7,381 bases of DNA from an uncultured Clostridia bacterium (GTDB lineage Bacteria > Bacillota_A > Clostridia > TANB77 > CAG-508): the NCBI GenBank assembly GCA_949747745.1, contig CATKFT010000110.1, positions 1 to 7,381 on the forward strand, in the 5' to 3' direction. Of this stretch, positions 1-6,373 are shown piece after piece (the stretch's first letter is position 1; each line of letters opens with the position of its first letter). The notes beneath the pieces are model-generated. The model was not told where the DNA came from and ran no database searches. It was given only the letters and a program-made list of their open reading frames with translations. The position numbers and the translations under genes were made by a program.

Positions 1-57
1 ATAGGAATTATCATGTGTGTGGTTCTGGCAATCAGATTTCATAGAAAAAGCAAGTAA
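1..57 (+). CDS. Possible C-terminal tail of a plus-strand membrane protein (partial)
   Basis: Frame 1 reads 18 codons from the window edge to a TAA. The peptide has a hydrophobic run (IGIIMCVVLAI) followed by a basic tail (RFHRKSK), as seen at the C-terminus of many membrane proteins with a cytoplasmic end. The piece is somewhat richer in G+C than its surroundings. A plus-strand gene here would converge on the ROK gene and share the inverted-repeat terminator at 189-236. Another plus frame stays open to a TAG at 42-44 and a minus frame is open to the edge, so the reading is tentative. No family can be named from so short a piece. Confidence 0.2.
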   Translation: MGIIMCVVLAIRFHRKSK

Positions 58-188
58 CTTCAAGTTTTATGCAATAGGAACATCTTTCCGAAAAGGGAGT
101 AATTTTATAATCTCAATTATTCAGGTTGTAGATTTTAGATATATGGGATTTTTAAACTGTTTTTATATAACTAGAAGTTTTCTTTTAA

Positions 189-236
189 AATTAATAAAAT
201 CCAAGTAATAAAATTGTTACTTGGATTTTATTAATT
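189..236 (-). terminator. Perfect 20-bp inverted repeat ending the ROK gene, probably bidirectional
   Basis: Bases 189-208 are the exact reverse complement of 217-236, with an 8-base loop. The repeat abuts the ROK stop codon at 237-239. Read on the minus strand, the second arm runs into a T-rich stretch (ATTAATTTTAAAAG), consistent with intrinsic termination. The stem is AT-rich with a CTTGG/CCAAG core. Its symmetry would also let it stop plus-strand transcription arriving from the left edge. Confidence 0.75.
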
Positions 237-1262
237 CTATACTATATTTGCTCCACCTATAATACCTGCATCATTTTTATATTGTGCCATTACTATTTTA
301 GTACTACTTTCTCCAAATCTTACTGCATTTTCATTCAATTTATTTTGTAGTTTTTCTAAAAATATATCTTCATAATATACAAAACTTCCACCTATAGATA
401 TTATTTCTGGTTCAAATAAATTTATTATATTTGATAATCCTATATATAAATTTTCTATATATATGTCTATTATTTCTTTCATTTCTTCATCTTGCAAATG
501 TTCTGTAATAAATTTATATAAACGTATTCCTGAATACTCCCCTTCCAAACTATATGTATTTATTACTGCTTTTTTTAATGCTGTAATAGATGCATATTTT
601 TCAAAACAACCTTTTTTTCCACAATTACATTTAATTCCATCTTTTTTAATTATCATATGTCCCACTTCAAACAAATCATTTGAAGATGTTTGCAATAATA
701 TATCATTAAAGAATATTGCTCCGCCTATTCCTGTCCCTATTGTTAAAAATACTACATTTTTATAATCTTTTAAACTACCATATTTTTTCTCACAAATAGC
801 TGCACATTTTGCATCATTTTTTAAATAAACTGGTCTTCTTATAGCTTTTTGTATTTCTTCTTCTATTTCATAACCACTTACTTCTAAGTTAACTGCTTTT
901 CCTATAATTCCATTACGTAAACTTTTAGGAAAAGCTATCCCTATATATTCTATATCCTCTATTTTTATATTATTTTCTTTTGTAATTTCATTTATGTATT
1001 GTATAACATTTTCCACAATTTCTTTTTTTATACTATTATTTTTTGTATTTCTTTCTTTTATCAATTTTTCTTTTATACTTTTTTCCTCAATCTCTTTTCC
1101 ATTTATTTTTATAAATTTTTCTTCAATAGTTTTTGAATTTATCACTTTTTCTTTTATTTCATATTGTAGTAAGTCTTTTTCCTTTTTTGCTATAATTTTT
1201 CCAGATTCATCTACCATTCCAACTCCAATATGACTTCCACCAATATCTACTCCTATTTTCAC
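237..1262 (-). CDS. ROK-family sugar kinase (glucokinase/N-acetylhexosamine kinase type)
   Basis: A 341-residue cytoplasmic kinase expected to transfer phosphate from ATP to a hexose or amino sugar; the substrate cannot be read from the sequence. The phosphate-binding motif is DIGGS (6-10), the catalytic Asp is D150 in LKNDA, a GTGIGGA loop lies at 176-182, and the ROK zinc site is EVGH (199-202) followed by CNCGKKGC (212-219) and E221. A second glycine motif, SIGGS, lies near the C-terminus. There is no N-terminal helix-turn-helix, so this is a kinase rather than a NagC/XylR-type repressor. The start is GTG, with GAAAGGA at 1274-1280, 11 bases upstream. Oddities: a Lys/Glu/Ile-rich insert (about 30-82) makes it longer than the usual 290-320 residues; the family PG motif reads PK (112-113); NDAN reads NDAK. 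It has its own promoter and is not clearly linked to the pilus genes. Confidence 0.9.
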   Translation of the reverse strand: MKIGVDIGGSHIGVGMVDESGKIIAKKEKDLLQYEIKEKVINSKTIEEKFIKINGKEIEEKSIKEKLIKERNTKNNSIKKEIVENVIQYINEITKENNIKIEDIEYIGIAFPKSLRNGIIGKAVNLEVSGYEIEEEIQKAIRRPVYLKNDAKCAAICEKKYGSLKDYKNVVFLTIGTGIGGAIFFNDILLQTSSNDLFEVGHMIIKKDGIKCNCGKKGCFEKYASITALKKAVINTYSLEGEYSGIRLYKFITEHLQDEEMKEIIDIYIENLYIGLSNIINLFEPEIISIGGSFVYYEDIFLEKLQNKLNENAVRFGESSTKIVMAQYKNDAGIIGGANIV

Positions 1263-1291
1263 TATAAAATGTTTCCTTTCTTCAATATAAC

Positions 1292-1300
1292 ATTATAACA
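1292..1300 (-). promoter_or_regulatory. Extended -10 promoter for the ROK kinase gene
   Basis: On the minus strand the sequence reads TGTTATAAT: a consensus -10 hexamer (TATAAT, 1292-1297) directly preceded by the TGn extension. No good -35 lies 16-18 bases upstream, which extended -10 promoters can tolerate. Transcription would begin near 1285, just ahead of the ribosome binding site at 1274-1280, giving a leader of about 22 bases. The position between the pilC-end hairpin and the ROK start supports a separate transcript. Confidence 0.5.
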
Positions 1301-1405
1301 TATTTGTAAATTTCTTTTTATAAATATCATTTATAAATACAATAACCTTTTCCTTTAGCATAAACACTCTTTCCCTGTATAAATATTGTTTCCAATTAAT
1401 ACTTT

Positions 1406-1428
1406 TGGGTCGCATTCTATGCGACCCA
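1406..1428 (-). terminator. GC-rich hairpin after pilC, probable terminator
   Basis: Bases 1406-1415 (TGGGTCGCAT) pair perfectly with 1419-1428 around a 3-base loop. It is the most GC-rich inverted repeat in the window and begins 12 bases beyond the pilC stop. On the minus strand, however, the stem is followed by AAAAGTATTAATT rather than a T run; the T-rich flank (TATTTATTTTTA) is on the plus-strand side. It may end or stabilise the pilC transcript, but it is not a textbook terminator in that direction. Confidence 0.5.
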
Positions 1429-1440
1429 TATTTATTTTTA

Positions 1441-2793
1441 TTAAAATCCTGCTGCTGATAGTAAGAAGTTACCCATATATGCTTCTAGTACTGGTACAAG
1501 TACTACTAATACGAAGAATATCAATACTACACCAACAATACTATATACAACTTGTGGCAATACTTGCATTATTTTATCCATTATGTTGTTTATATCTATT
1601 TCCATATATTCTACTAATTTTTCCATCATTTCTGCTAAATCTGTTTGCATACCAATCTTTAACATTTCTGTTATCATTGATGATGCAAGTCCTGATTTCT
1701 CAAATGGTTCAATCCAACTTTGTCCTATTAATATGTTGTTTATTGCTGTTTCTATTATTGATAACATAACATAGTTTTTAGAAATGTTCTTACTTACTTC
1801 TAATGCTTCTTGTATTCTCATACCATTATTCAAATTTAAAAGCATAGCTTTTATTAGTCTTGAGAATTCTAGTGAGAATATTAGTTTTCCAAAAATAGGC
1901 ATTGTATACTTGAAATAATCAAAATTGTATTTTCCTTTTGGTGTTCTAATATACATTACTATTCCTATCGCAATTCCTATAAAAATAGCTGTTGGTATAT
2001 ACCAATATCTTATTGCCATATCTACAACATCTTTAAACCATAGTGTAAGTGCTGGTAACTCATCTGTACTTCCAACTGATTCATATACTCCTTGAAGTGC
2101 TGGAATAGCAACTAATGTTCCTACTACTAACATTACTAGTAATAATGCAAATTGAATTATATTTGGTATTAATATATTTCTTAATTTCTTATTTAAATCT
2201 GCTGATGTATCTAGGTATTTTACTGCTTGTTGTAATGAATTTGTAAGTGAACCTGATAATTCTCCTACACGTATCATATTAATATAGATATATGGAAATA
2301 CATCACTGTAATATTCCATAGTAGTATACATATATTCACCAGCTTCTACACCTGCTAATATATCTTCTAATATCCCTTTAAAGATATAGTTTTCTGTACT
2401 ATTTATAATTGTGTTTAATGCATGGATATTATTAAAATTTGCTTTTTTTAATAAATAAAAGTTTTGTGTAAATATTACTATATCTCTTGTTGTTATTTTC
2501 TCTGTTTTTGCTAAAGCATTATTAATCTTTTGTATATATGTTTCTCTATTTTTTTCTCTGTCTATAACAATACTAGAAGTGTTTACATTTTTCATAATTT
2601 CTTGAATATCTTTTACATTTCTTTTATTAGTTTTTACTGGTTTTTTTGTAAGTGCAATTTGCTCTGTAATACTAATTGGTGTTAAGTTGTTTCTTTTTAG
2701 TTTTTTTATTACAGCACTTCTATTGTTTTCTTCTATTCTATTGCTTACAATTGTACCACTTGAAGTTAATGCCCTATATCTATATACTGCCAT
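1441..2793 (-). CDS. pilC: Type IV pilus inner-membrane platform protein PilC (GspF family)
   Basis: The 450-residue polytopic membrane platform of the pilus machine, on which PilB and PilT act. The N-terminus YRYRALTSSG is the usual PilC/GspF opening. Two T2SF domains follow: one at about 104-230, with FTQNFYLL at 108 and the conserved VGELSGSL at 176-183, and one at about 305-435, with FSRLIKAML at 310 and NGMRIQEAL at 323-331. Membrane segments are predicted at about 207-230, 264-282 and 415-440, followed by a short tail. The motif ELPALT (245-250) after the first segment matches the family. Start: ATG with AAGGAG at 2801-2806, seven bases upstream. Oddities: residues 45-100 form a long charged linker, and the first domain's usual 'AGVPL' region reads KANFNNI. 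It is the last gene of the pilus set, 193 bases after pilT, and is followed by a hairpin. Confidence 0.92.
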   Translation of the reverse strand: MAVYRYRALTSSGTIVSNRIEENNRSAVIKKLKRNNLTPISITEQIALTKKPVKTNKRNVKDIQEIMKNVNTSSIVIDREKNRETYIQKINNALAKTEKITTRDIVIFTQNFYLLKKANFNNIHALNTIINSTENYIFKGILEDILAGVEAGEYMYTTMEYYSDVFPYIYINMIRVGELSGSLTNSLQQAVKYLDTSADLNKKLRNILIPNIIQFALLLVMLVVGTLVAIPALQGVYESVGSTDELPALTLWFKDVVDMAIRYWYIPTAIFIGIAIGIVMYIRTPKGKYNFDYFKYTMPIFGKLIFSLEFSRLIKAMLLNLNNGMRIQEALEVSKNISKNYVMLSIIETAINNILIGQSWIEPFEKSGLASSMITEMLKIGMQTDLAEMMEKLVEYMEIDINNIMDKIMQVLPQVVYSIVGVVLIFFVLVVLVPVLEAYMGNFLLSAAGF

Positions 2794-2986
2794 TACCTTT
2801 CTCCTTGTTCTTTATTTAGGTTTTTTTACTTGGTTAACCTATAAAAACCATTTATTTATGTTTGTATATACTATTTTTATAATACATAGTTGCAACAAGA
2901 AAATATTTTACCTTTCTATAGAAACTTAAAATAGCAAGAAAAACGTTTAACATCTAATAACACGAAACGAATTTTAAGCATCTCAT
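2794..2986 (-). other. pilT-pilC intergenic region with small inverted repeats
   Basis: This 193-base spacer separates pilT from pilC. Read on the minus strand it holds CGTTT (2965-2969) paired with AAACG (2944-2948) and then TTTTTCTTG, a weak candidate terminator or attenuator after pilT. Closer to pilC, GGTTTTT/AAAAACC arms (2819-2825 with 2843-2849) enclose the palindrome GGTTAACC (2832-2839), ending 12 bases before the pilC ribosome binding site. No convincing -35/-10 pair was found; TTGCAA followed 19 bases on by TATATA is a poor match. The conserved elements of c-di-GMP riboswitches were not recognised. Confidence 0.3.
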
Positions 2987-4087
2987 CTATTTATTCTTTT
3001 TAATTCTTAATTGCATAATTGTTCTATTTAATGTTTCTATATTTTTTTCTTCTATTTGAGCTTTTGCTTGTTCTAATGTTATTTTTTCGTCAACAAATAA
3101 TTCTGCAATTGAATTTATAAGTCCTATACTTCCTTTTTCTAAGCTACTTTGTATAGCATCTTCTATTTCAGATACACTTATTTTTTCTTTTCTTATTAAT
3201 CCAGATACTATATTATCAACCACCATTACCTCTGGAACTAGTACTAATTTTCCATTTGTTCCTTTTAATAGTCTTTGTGAAATTACTAGTTTTAATAATG
3301 ATGAAATTAAGTATTTTATTGTTGGTTGATCACTTATATCATAAAAGTTTATCATTCTATCTATTGTTTCTGCACAAGATTTTGTATGAAGTGTTCCTAT
3401 TACTAGATGTCCTGCCTCAGCTGTTTCTATTGCCGCATCCATTGTTTCTTTATCTCTAATCTCTCCTACTACTATTATATCGCAATCTTCTCTTAAAGAG
3501 TTTTTTACACCATCACTGTAAGTTAAAGAATCTCCACCTATTCCAACTTCTTTTTGTACAATAAGTGATTTTTTTGAGTGATGTTTAAATTCTACTGGGC
3601 TTTCTAATGTTAGAATTTTTTTATTTTGCGTTTCATTAATTTCATTTATTAAAGCACTTAGTGTTGTTGTCTTACCTGAATTTGTTTTACCCGTAACTAG
3701 CATTAATCCTTGTGGCTGATAAGTCATACGTCTAACAACATCTGGAACTCCTAAATCTTCAAATTTAGGTAATTCATTTTTTATTATTCTTAATGTAAAA
3801 AGTGGTATGTCTTCTGATAATGATATATTTACCCTAAAACGTTTGTCTGTGTATTGTAAAAATGTGTCTAATTTCTTTGTTTCTTTAAATACATTATCTT
3901 TTTCAATATTTCCCCTTACTAAATAATCATATATTTCATTCATATCTTCTGGTACTAATTCTTCTGTATCTTCTACATCAACCAGTTCTCTCAAAATTCT
4001 TAACATTGGTTTATTACCACATATAAAATGTATATCTGATGCATCTTTTTCAATTGCATAATCTAATATTTTTTCTATTTGTATCAT
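2987..4087 (-). CDS. pilT: Type IV pilus retraction ATPase PilT
   Basis: A 366-residue hexameric secretion ATPase, expected to act at the cytoplasmic base of the pilus to disassemble the fibre. The N-terminal PAS-like domain carries the PilT-type signature DASDIHF (15-21). The ATPase core has Walker A GKTNSGKT (133-140), an Asp box reading LESPVEF (161-167), Walker B DIIVVGE (203-209) followed by IRD, and a His box AEAGHLVIGTLHT (223-235). ISQRLL (269-274) is conserved. The lack of a zinc tetracysteine and of an N-terminal MshEN domain separates it from PilB. Two departures stand out: the Asp-box aspartate is Ser163, and the retraction-linked AIRNLIRE motif reads IVSGLIRK (293-300). Start: ATG preceded by GAGGAAGGGG at 4097-4106, nine bases away. 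It lies 22 bases after pilB, so the two are co-transcribed. PilT is the best name, although retraction activity is inferred from the family. Confidence 0.9.
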   Translation of the reverse strand: MIQIEKILDYAIEKDASDIHFICGNKPMLRILRELVDVEDTEELVPEDMNEIYDYLVRGNIEKDNVFKETKKLDTFLQYTDKRFRVNISLSEDIPLFTLRIIKNELPKFEDLGVPDVVRRMTYQPQGLMLVTGKTNSGKTTTLSALINEINETQNKKILTLESPVEFKHHSKKSLIVQKEVGIGGDSLTYSDGVKNSLREDCDIIVVGEIRDKETMDAAIETAEAGHLVIGTLHTKSCAETIDRMINFYDISDQPTIKYLISSLLKLVISQRLLKGTNGKLVLVPEVMVVDNIVSGLIRKEKISVSEIEDAIQSSLEKGSIGLINSIAELFVDEKITLEQAKAQIEEKNIETLNRTIMQLRIKKNK

Positions 4088-4109
4088 TTGATACGACCCC
4101 TTCCTCTAA

Positions 4110-5729
4110 TTAAAATATTACTAATTTTTTATTTAATTCTTGTAATGTTGTTACACCATTCATTACTTTATTTATTCCATCTATTACAAGTGGTTTATAA
4201 GTTTTTTTCATTGCTTCTTCTTTTATTTTTAGTGTTGATGCATCATTTGTAATTAATTCTCTTATTTCATCATCTATTATTAGTATTTCAAACATTGCAA
4301 TTCTATCATAATATCCTGAATTATTACAATGTTCACATCCTACTGCATCATATGTGGTTTTCCCAGAAAAATCAAATTGTACTCCATATTTTTTTCCAAT
4401 AGATGTCATTATATCTATTTCTTCTTGTGTAAAGCTTCTTTGTCTTGCACAATGTGGACAAATTTTTCTTACTAATCTTTGTGATACACTTGTTGCAAGT
4501 GTACTTGCTATATCATAATTTGATATTCCCATTTTTCTTAGTCTTGTAATAACTTCTACACTATCTATTGTGTGTATTGTAGATAATACATAATGTCCTG
4601 TTTGACCTGCTTGCATTGCGATTTCCGCTGTTTCTCCATCCCTTATTTCTCCAACTAGTATTATATCAGGATCTTGCCTTAAAACTGTTCTTAATGAATC
4701 AGAGAAACTAGTTTTTGCATCTATTTCTACTTGATTTAAGCCAGGTATCCTTATTTCTACTGGGTCTTCTATTGTTGTTATATTTATTTCTGGTTTATTT
4801 AGATAATCTACAACACTATATAATGTTGTTGTTTTTCCTTCTCCTGTAGGTGCTGCCATTATTGTTACACTGTTTTTCTTATTAAAACTTTTATTGATTA
4901 TTTCATCATCTTTTGGAAATCCTAAATCAAATAATCTTTTTACATTAGCATTTTTCTTTAATAGTCTTAACACAAATTTTTCCCCAAATACATTTGGTTG
5001 TGAAGATACACGTATATTATAGTCTGGATATAGTATTATTCTACCATCTTGTGATTCTTGTTTTTCTTGGTGCATATTTGAAATAGCTTTTAGCCTTCCT
5101 ATAGCTTGTGTTTGCTTTTCTTTTTCTAGATTAGCAATTGTATATAGTTCTCCATCTATTCTATAACGTATTCTTAATGAATTTTCCATAGGTTCAAAGT
5201 GAATATCACTTGCTCTTTGCTCCATCGCTTTTTTTATTACTGTATCAATTAATCCTGTAATATCTGATGTAGATTTAATATCTTTTTGACTGCTACCATC
5301 TAAAGACATTAGTACTTTTTCTATATTACTTTGAAATGTAATATATTTATCCATTACTAATCCTTTATTTATTAGTAATAATCTCATTGTTTCTACTGAT
5401 CTTCTGTTTGCTGTATCCGAAAAACAAACTTTAATTCTGTTATTTTCTATTTCAAAAGGTACTGCTTTATTTTGTTTTAATACATCTAATGAAATATAGT
5501 CTTCTAAATTTATTTTTATACTACTTTCTGTTAACATCATTGGTTTTTCATCTAGTATATCTGCTATTGCTGAAATTAAAGTATAAGAATCAGCTACTCT
5601 TAATGTATTTAAAATATCCCCCATTCTTCTATCTGGATGTGATTTCTGGTATTCTAATGCTTTTGCTATATCTGCCTCTGTTATAATGCCTCTCCTTACA
5701 AGTTCAATTCCTATAGGTTGTCTTCCCAT
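4110..5729 (-). CDS. pilB: Type IV pilus assembly ATPase PilB (GspE family)
   Basis: The hexameric extension ATPase, 539 residues from the chosen start. The first 60 or so residues look like a MshEN domain, with the repeated pattern xxGxxLVxxGxIxxxxLxxALxxQ at 4-28 and a weaker copy at 35-57. The middle domain carries RASDIHFEP near 172-180. The catalytic domain has Walker A APTGEGKT (293-300), Asp box IEDPVE (320-325), Walker B DIILVGE (355-361) and a His box with H379 and H386. Cys pairs C424/C427 and C465/C468 form the zinc site typical of PilB/GspE and absent from PilT. Start: an upstream in-frame ATG at 5774 has no ribosome binding site, whereas the ATG at 5727-5729 has AAAGGAGG eight bases away and opens MGRQPIGIEL, as the family does. 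Oddity: the first glycine of Walker A is Ala. It lies 143 bases after the second prepilin gene and 22 before pilT. Confidence 0.93.
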   Translation of the reverse strand: MGRQPIGIELVRRGIITEADIAKALEYQKSHPDRRMGDILNTLRVADSYTLISAIADILDEKPMMLTESSIKINLEDYISLDVLKQNKAVPFEIENNRIKVCFSDTANRRSVETMRLLLINKGLVMDKYITFQSNIEKVLMSLDGSSQKDIKSTSDITGLIDTVIKKAMEQRASDIHFEPMENSLRIRYRIDGELYTIANLEKEKQTQAIGRLKAISNMHQEKQESQDGRIILYPDYNIRVSSQPNVFGEKFVLRLLKKNANVKRLFDLGFPKDDEIINKSFNKKNSVTIMAAPTGEGKTTTLYSVVDYLNKPEINITTIEDPVEIRIPGLNQVEIDAKTSFSDSLRTVLRQDPDIILVGEIRDGETAEIAMQAGQTGHYVLSTIHTIDSVEVITRLRKMGISNYDIASTLATSVSQRLVRKICPHCARQRSFTQEEIDIMTSIGKKYGVQFDFSGKTTYDAVGCEHCNNSGYYDRIAMFEILIIDDEIRELITNDASTLKIKEEAMKKTYKPLVIDGINKVMNGVTTLQELNKKLVIF

Positions 5730-5737
5730 ATATTTTT

Positions 5738-5745
5738 CCTCCTTT
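5738..5745 (-). promoter_or_regulatory. Ribosome binding site that fixes the pilB start
   Basis: On the minus strand this reads AAAGGAGG, a near-perfect anti-16S match, eight bases before the ATG at 5727-5729. It selects this ATG over the in-frame ATG at 5772-5774, which has only A-rich sequence ahead of it, and so removes 15 residues from the longest open frame. Confidence 0.85.
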
Positions 5746-5762
5746 GTTAAATTACTAATTAT

Positions 5763-5768
5763 ATTATA
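5763..5768 (-). promoter_or_regulatory. Possible -10 element ahead of pilB
   Basis: The minus strand has an exact TATAAT here, which would start transcription near 5756 and give pilB a leader of about 27 bases including the ribosome binding site. No recognisable -35 lies 16-18 bases upstream and no TGn extension is present. In sequence this AT-rich an exact hexamer can arise by chance. The 143-base gap after the preceding gene leaves room for a promoter. Confidence 0.3.
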
Positions 5769-5872
5769 TCTCATTTTGTTTTATTTTTATATAGATTTTT
5801 GAGCTTTCCAAAATTTACATGTTAATCCTTTTTAAGTATATTTAGCATATTATTAAATAAATTTTTATATTA

Positions 5873-6301
5873 TTAAGACTTACCAGATAATACATAACTT
5901 GTAGTTTTAGTATATTCTAAATTTTCTCCTACTGTTGATAATACATTTATTACAGTTTTATTGTTTATCTCTTGTTTTACAAATTTAAAGCTTTTAACAT
6001 TTTCACATATTTTATTACTATTTAAATATACACTATTATCCTGAAATGTAAATGTATTTCCAGTTAAAAAAGTAATTGAATTGTCTGCAATCCTTACTAT
6101 TTCATTATCTTTATTTTTTATTTCTTGTAAAAAGTACATGTTAAATTTAGTCATTTCTGCAATATTCGTACTACTATCTTCTAAATTTATTACATTAGTA
6201 TAAAAAAATGATGTAATTGTTGCAATAATTCCTATTGCAAGTAACATTGCAATTACATATATTATTAAACTAGTAGTTGTTAATCCTCTTTGGTTCTTCA
6301 T
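5873..6301 (-). CDS. Prepilin-like minor pseudopilin, PilW/GspJ/ComGF-like
   Basis: A 142-residue protein with a short class III leader, MKNQRG, then a hydrophobic segment of about 25 residues (LTTTSLIIYVIAML onward), as in type IV prepilins cut after Gly6 by a prepilin peptidase and N-methylated. The rest is a soluble globular domain. The pattern MTKFNMYFLQEI just after the helix, followed by beta-rich sequence, resembles the PilW/GspJ/ComGF group of minor pilins, so a role in starting or capping the fibre is inferred. Position +5 of the mature form is Ser, not the usual Glu. The start has only weak GAGAAAG immediately before the ATG, while a better GAAAGGG (6354-6360) lies beyond a hairpin. 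It sits between the other prepilin-like gene and pilB. The prepilin class is fairly sure; the subtype is not. Confidence 0.75.
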   Translation of the reverse strand: MKNQRGLTTTSLIIYVIAMLLAIGIIATITSFFYTNVINLEDSSTNIAEMTKFNMYFLQEIKNKDNEIVRIADNSITFLTGNTFTFQDNSVYLNSNKICENVKSFKFVKQEINNKTVINVLSTVGENLEYTKTTSYVLSGKS

Positions 6302-6311
6302 CTTTCTCGCA

Positions 6312-6351
6312 TAATCAATTATATAGAAATATTAATCTATTTAATTGATTA
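6312..6351 (-). repeat. Leader hairpin before the second prepilin gene
   Basis: Bases 6312-6321 (TAATCAATTA) pair with 6342-6351, then after one T-T mismatch 6323-6326 pairs with 6337-6340, leaving a 10-base loop. The hairpin lies between a ribosome-binding-like GAAAGGG (6354-6360) and the ATG at 6301. All pairs but two are A-T, so stability is modest. Confidence 0.5.
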
Positions 6352-6373
6352 ATCCCTTTCTTTTAAATTTTTG

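Noticed and set aside
17..208. Plus-strand open frame of 63 codons at the left edge
   Set aside because: No ribosome binding site, a Phe-rich composition typical of non-coding AT-rich frames, and its end lies within the terminator stem at 189-208.
1293..1361. Minus-strand 22-codon frame (MLKEKVIVFINDIYKKK...) between pilC and the ROK gene
   Set aside because: AGGG lies 11 bases upstream, but the frame is very short, Lys/Ile-rich as chance frames are here, and its end overlaps the ROK -10 element.
1386..1769. Plus-strand 127-codon hydrophobic frame opposite pilC
   Set aside because: It is antisense to well-conserved PilC motifs, begins before the hairpin without a ribosome binding site, and its Leu/Ile richness reflects the complement of pilC codons.
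2687..2929. Plus-strand 80-codon frame across the pilC start
   Set aside because: It lacks a ribosome binding site and covers the N-terminal codons and binding site of pilC on the other strand.
2794..2986. c-di-GMP riboswitch, as often precedes clostridial pilus genes
   Set aside because: None of the conserved riboswitch cores was recognised here or in the other spacers of the window.
5730..5774. Longer pilB start adding 15 residues
   Set aside because: The upstream ATG has only A-rich sequence ahead of it, the added residues do not look like family sequence, and AAAGGAGG sits inside the extension at the right distance from the inner ATG.
5847..5876. Two copies of ATATTATTAA 20 bases apart
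   Set aside because: Low-complexity A/T sequence in which 10-base repeats are expected by chance; no further copies or context.
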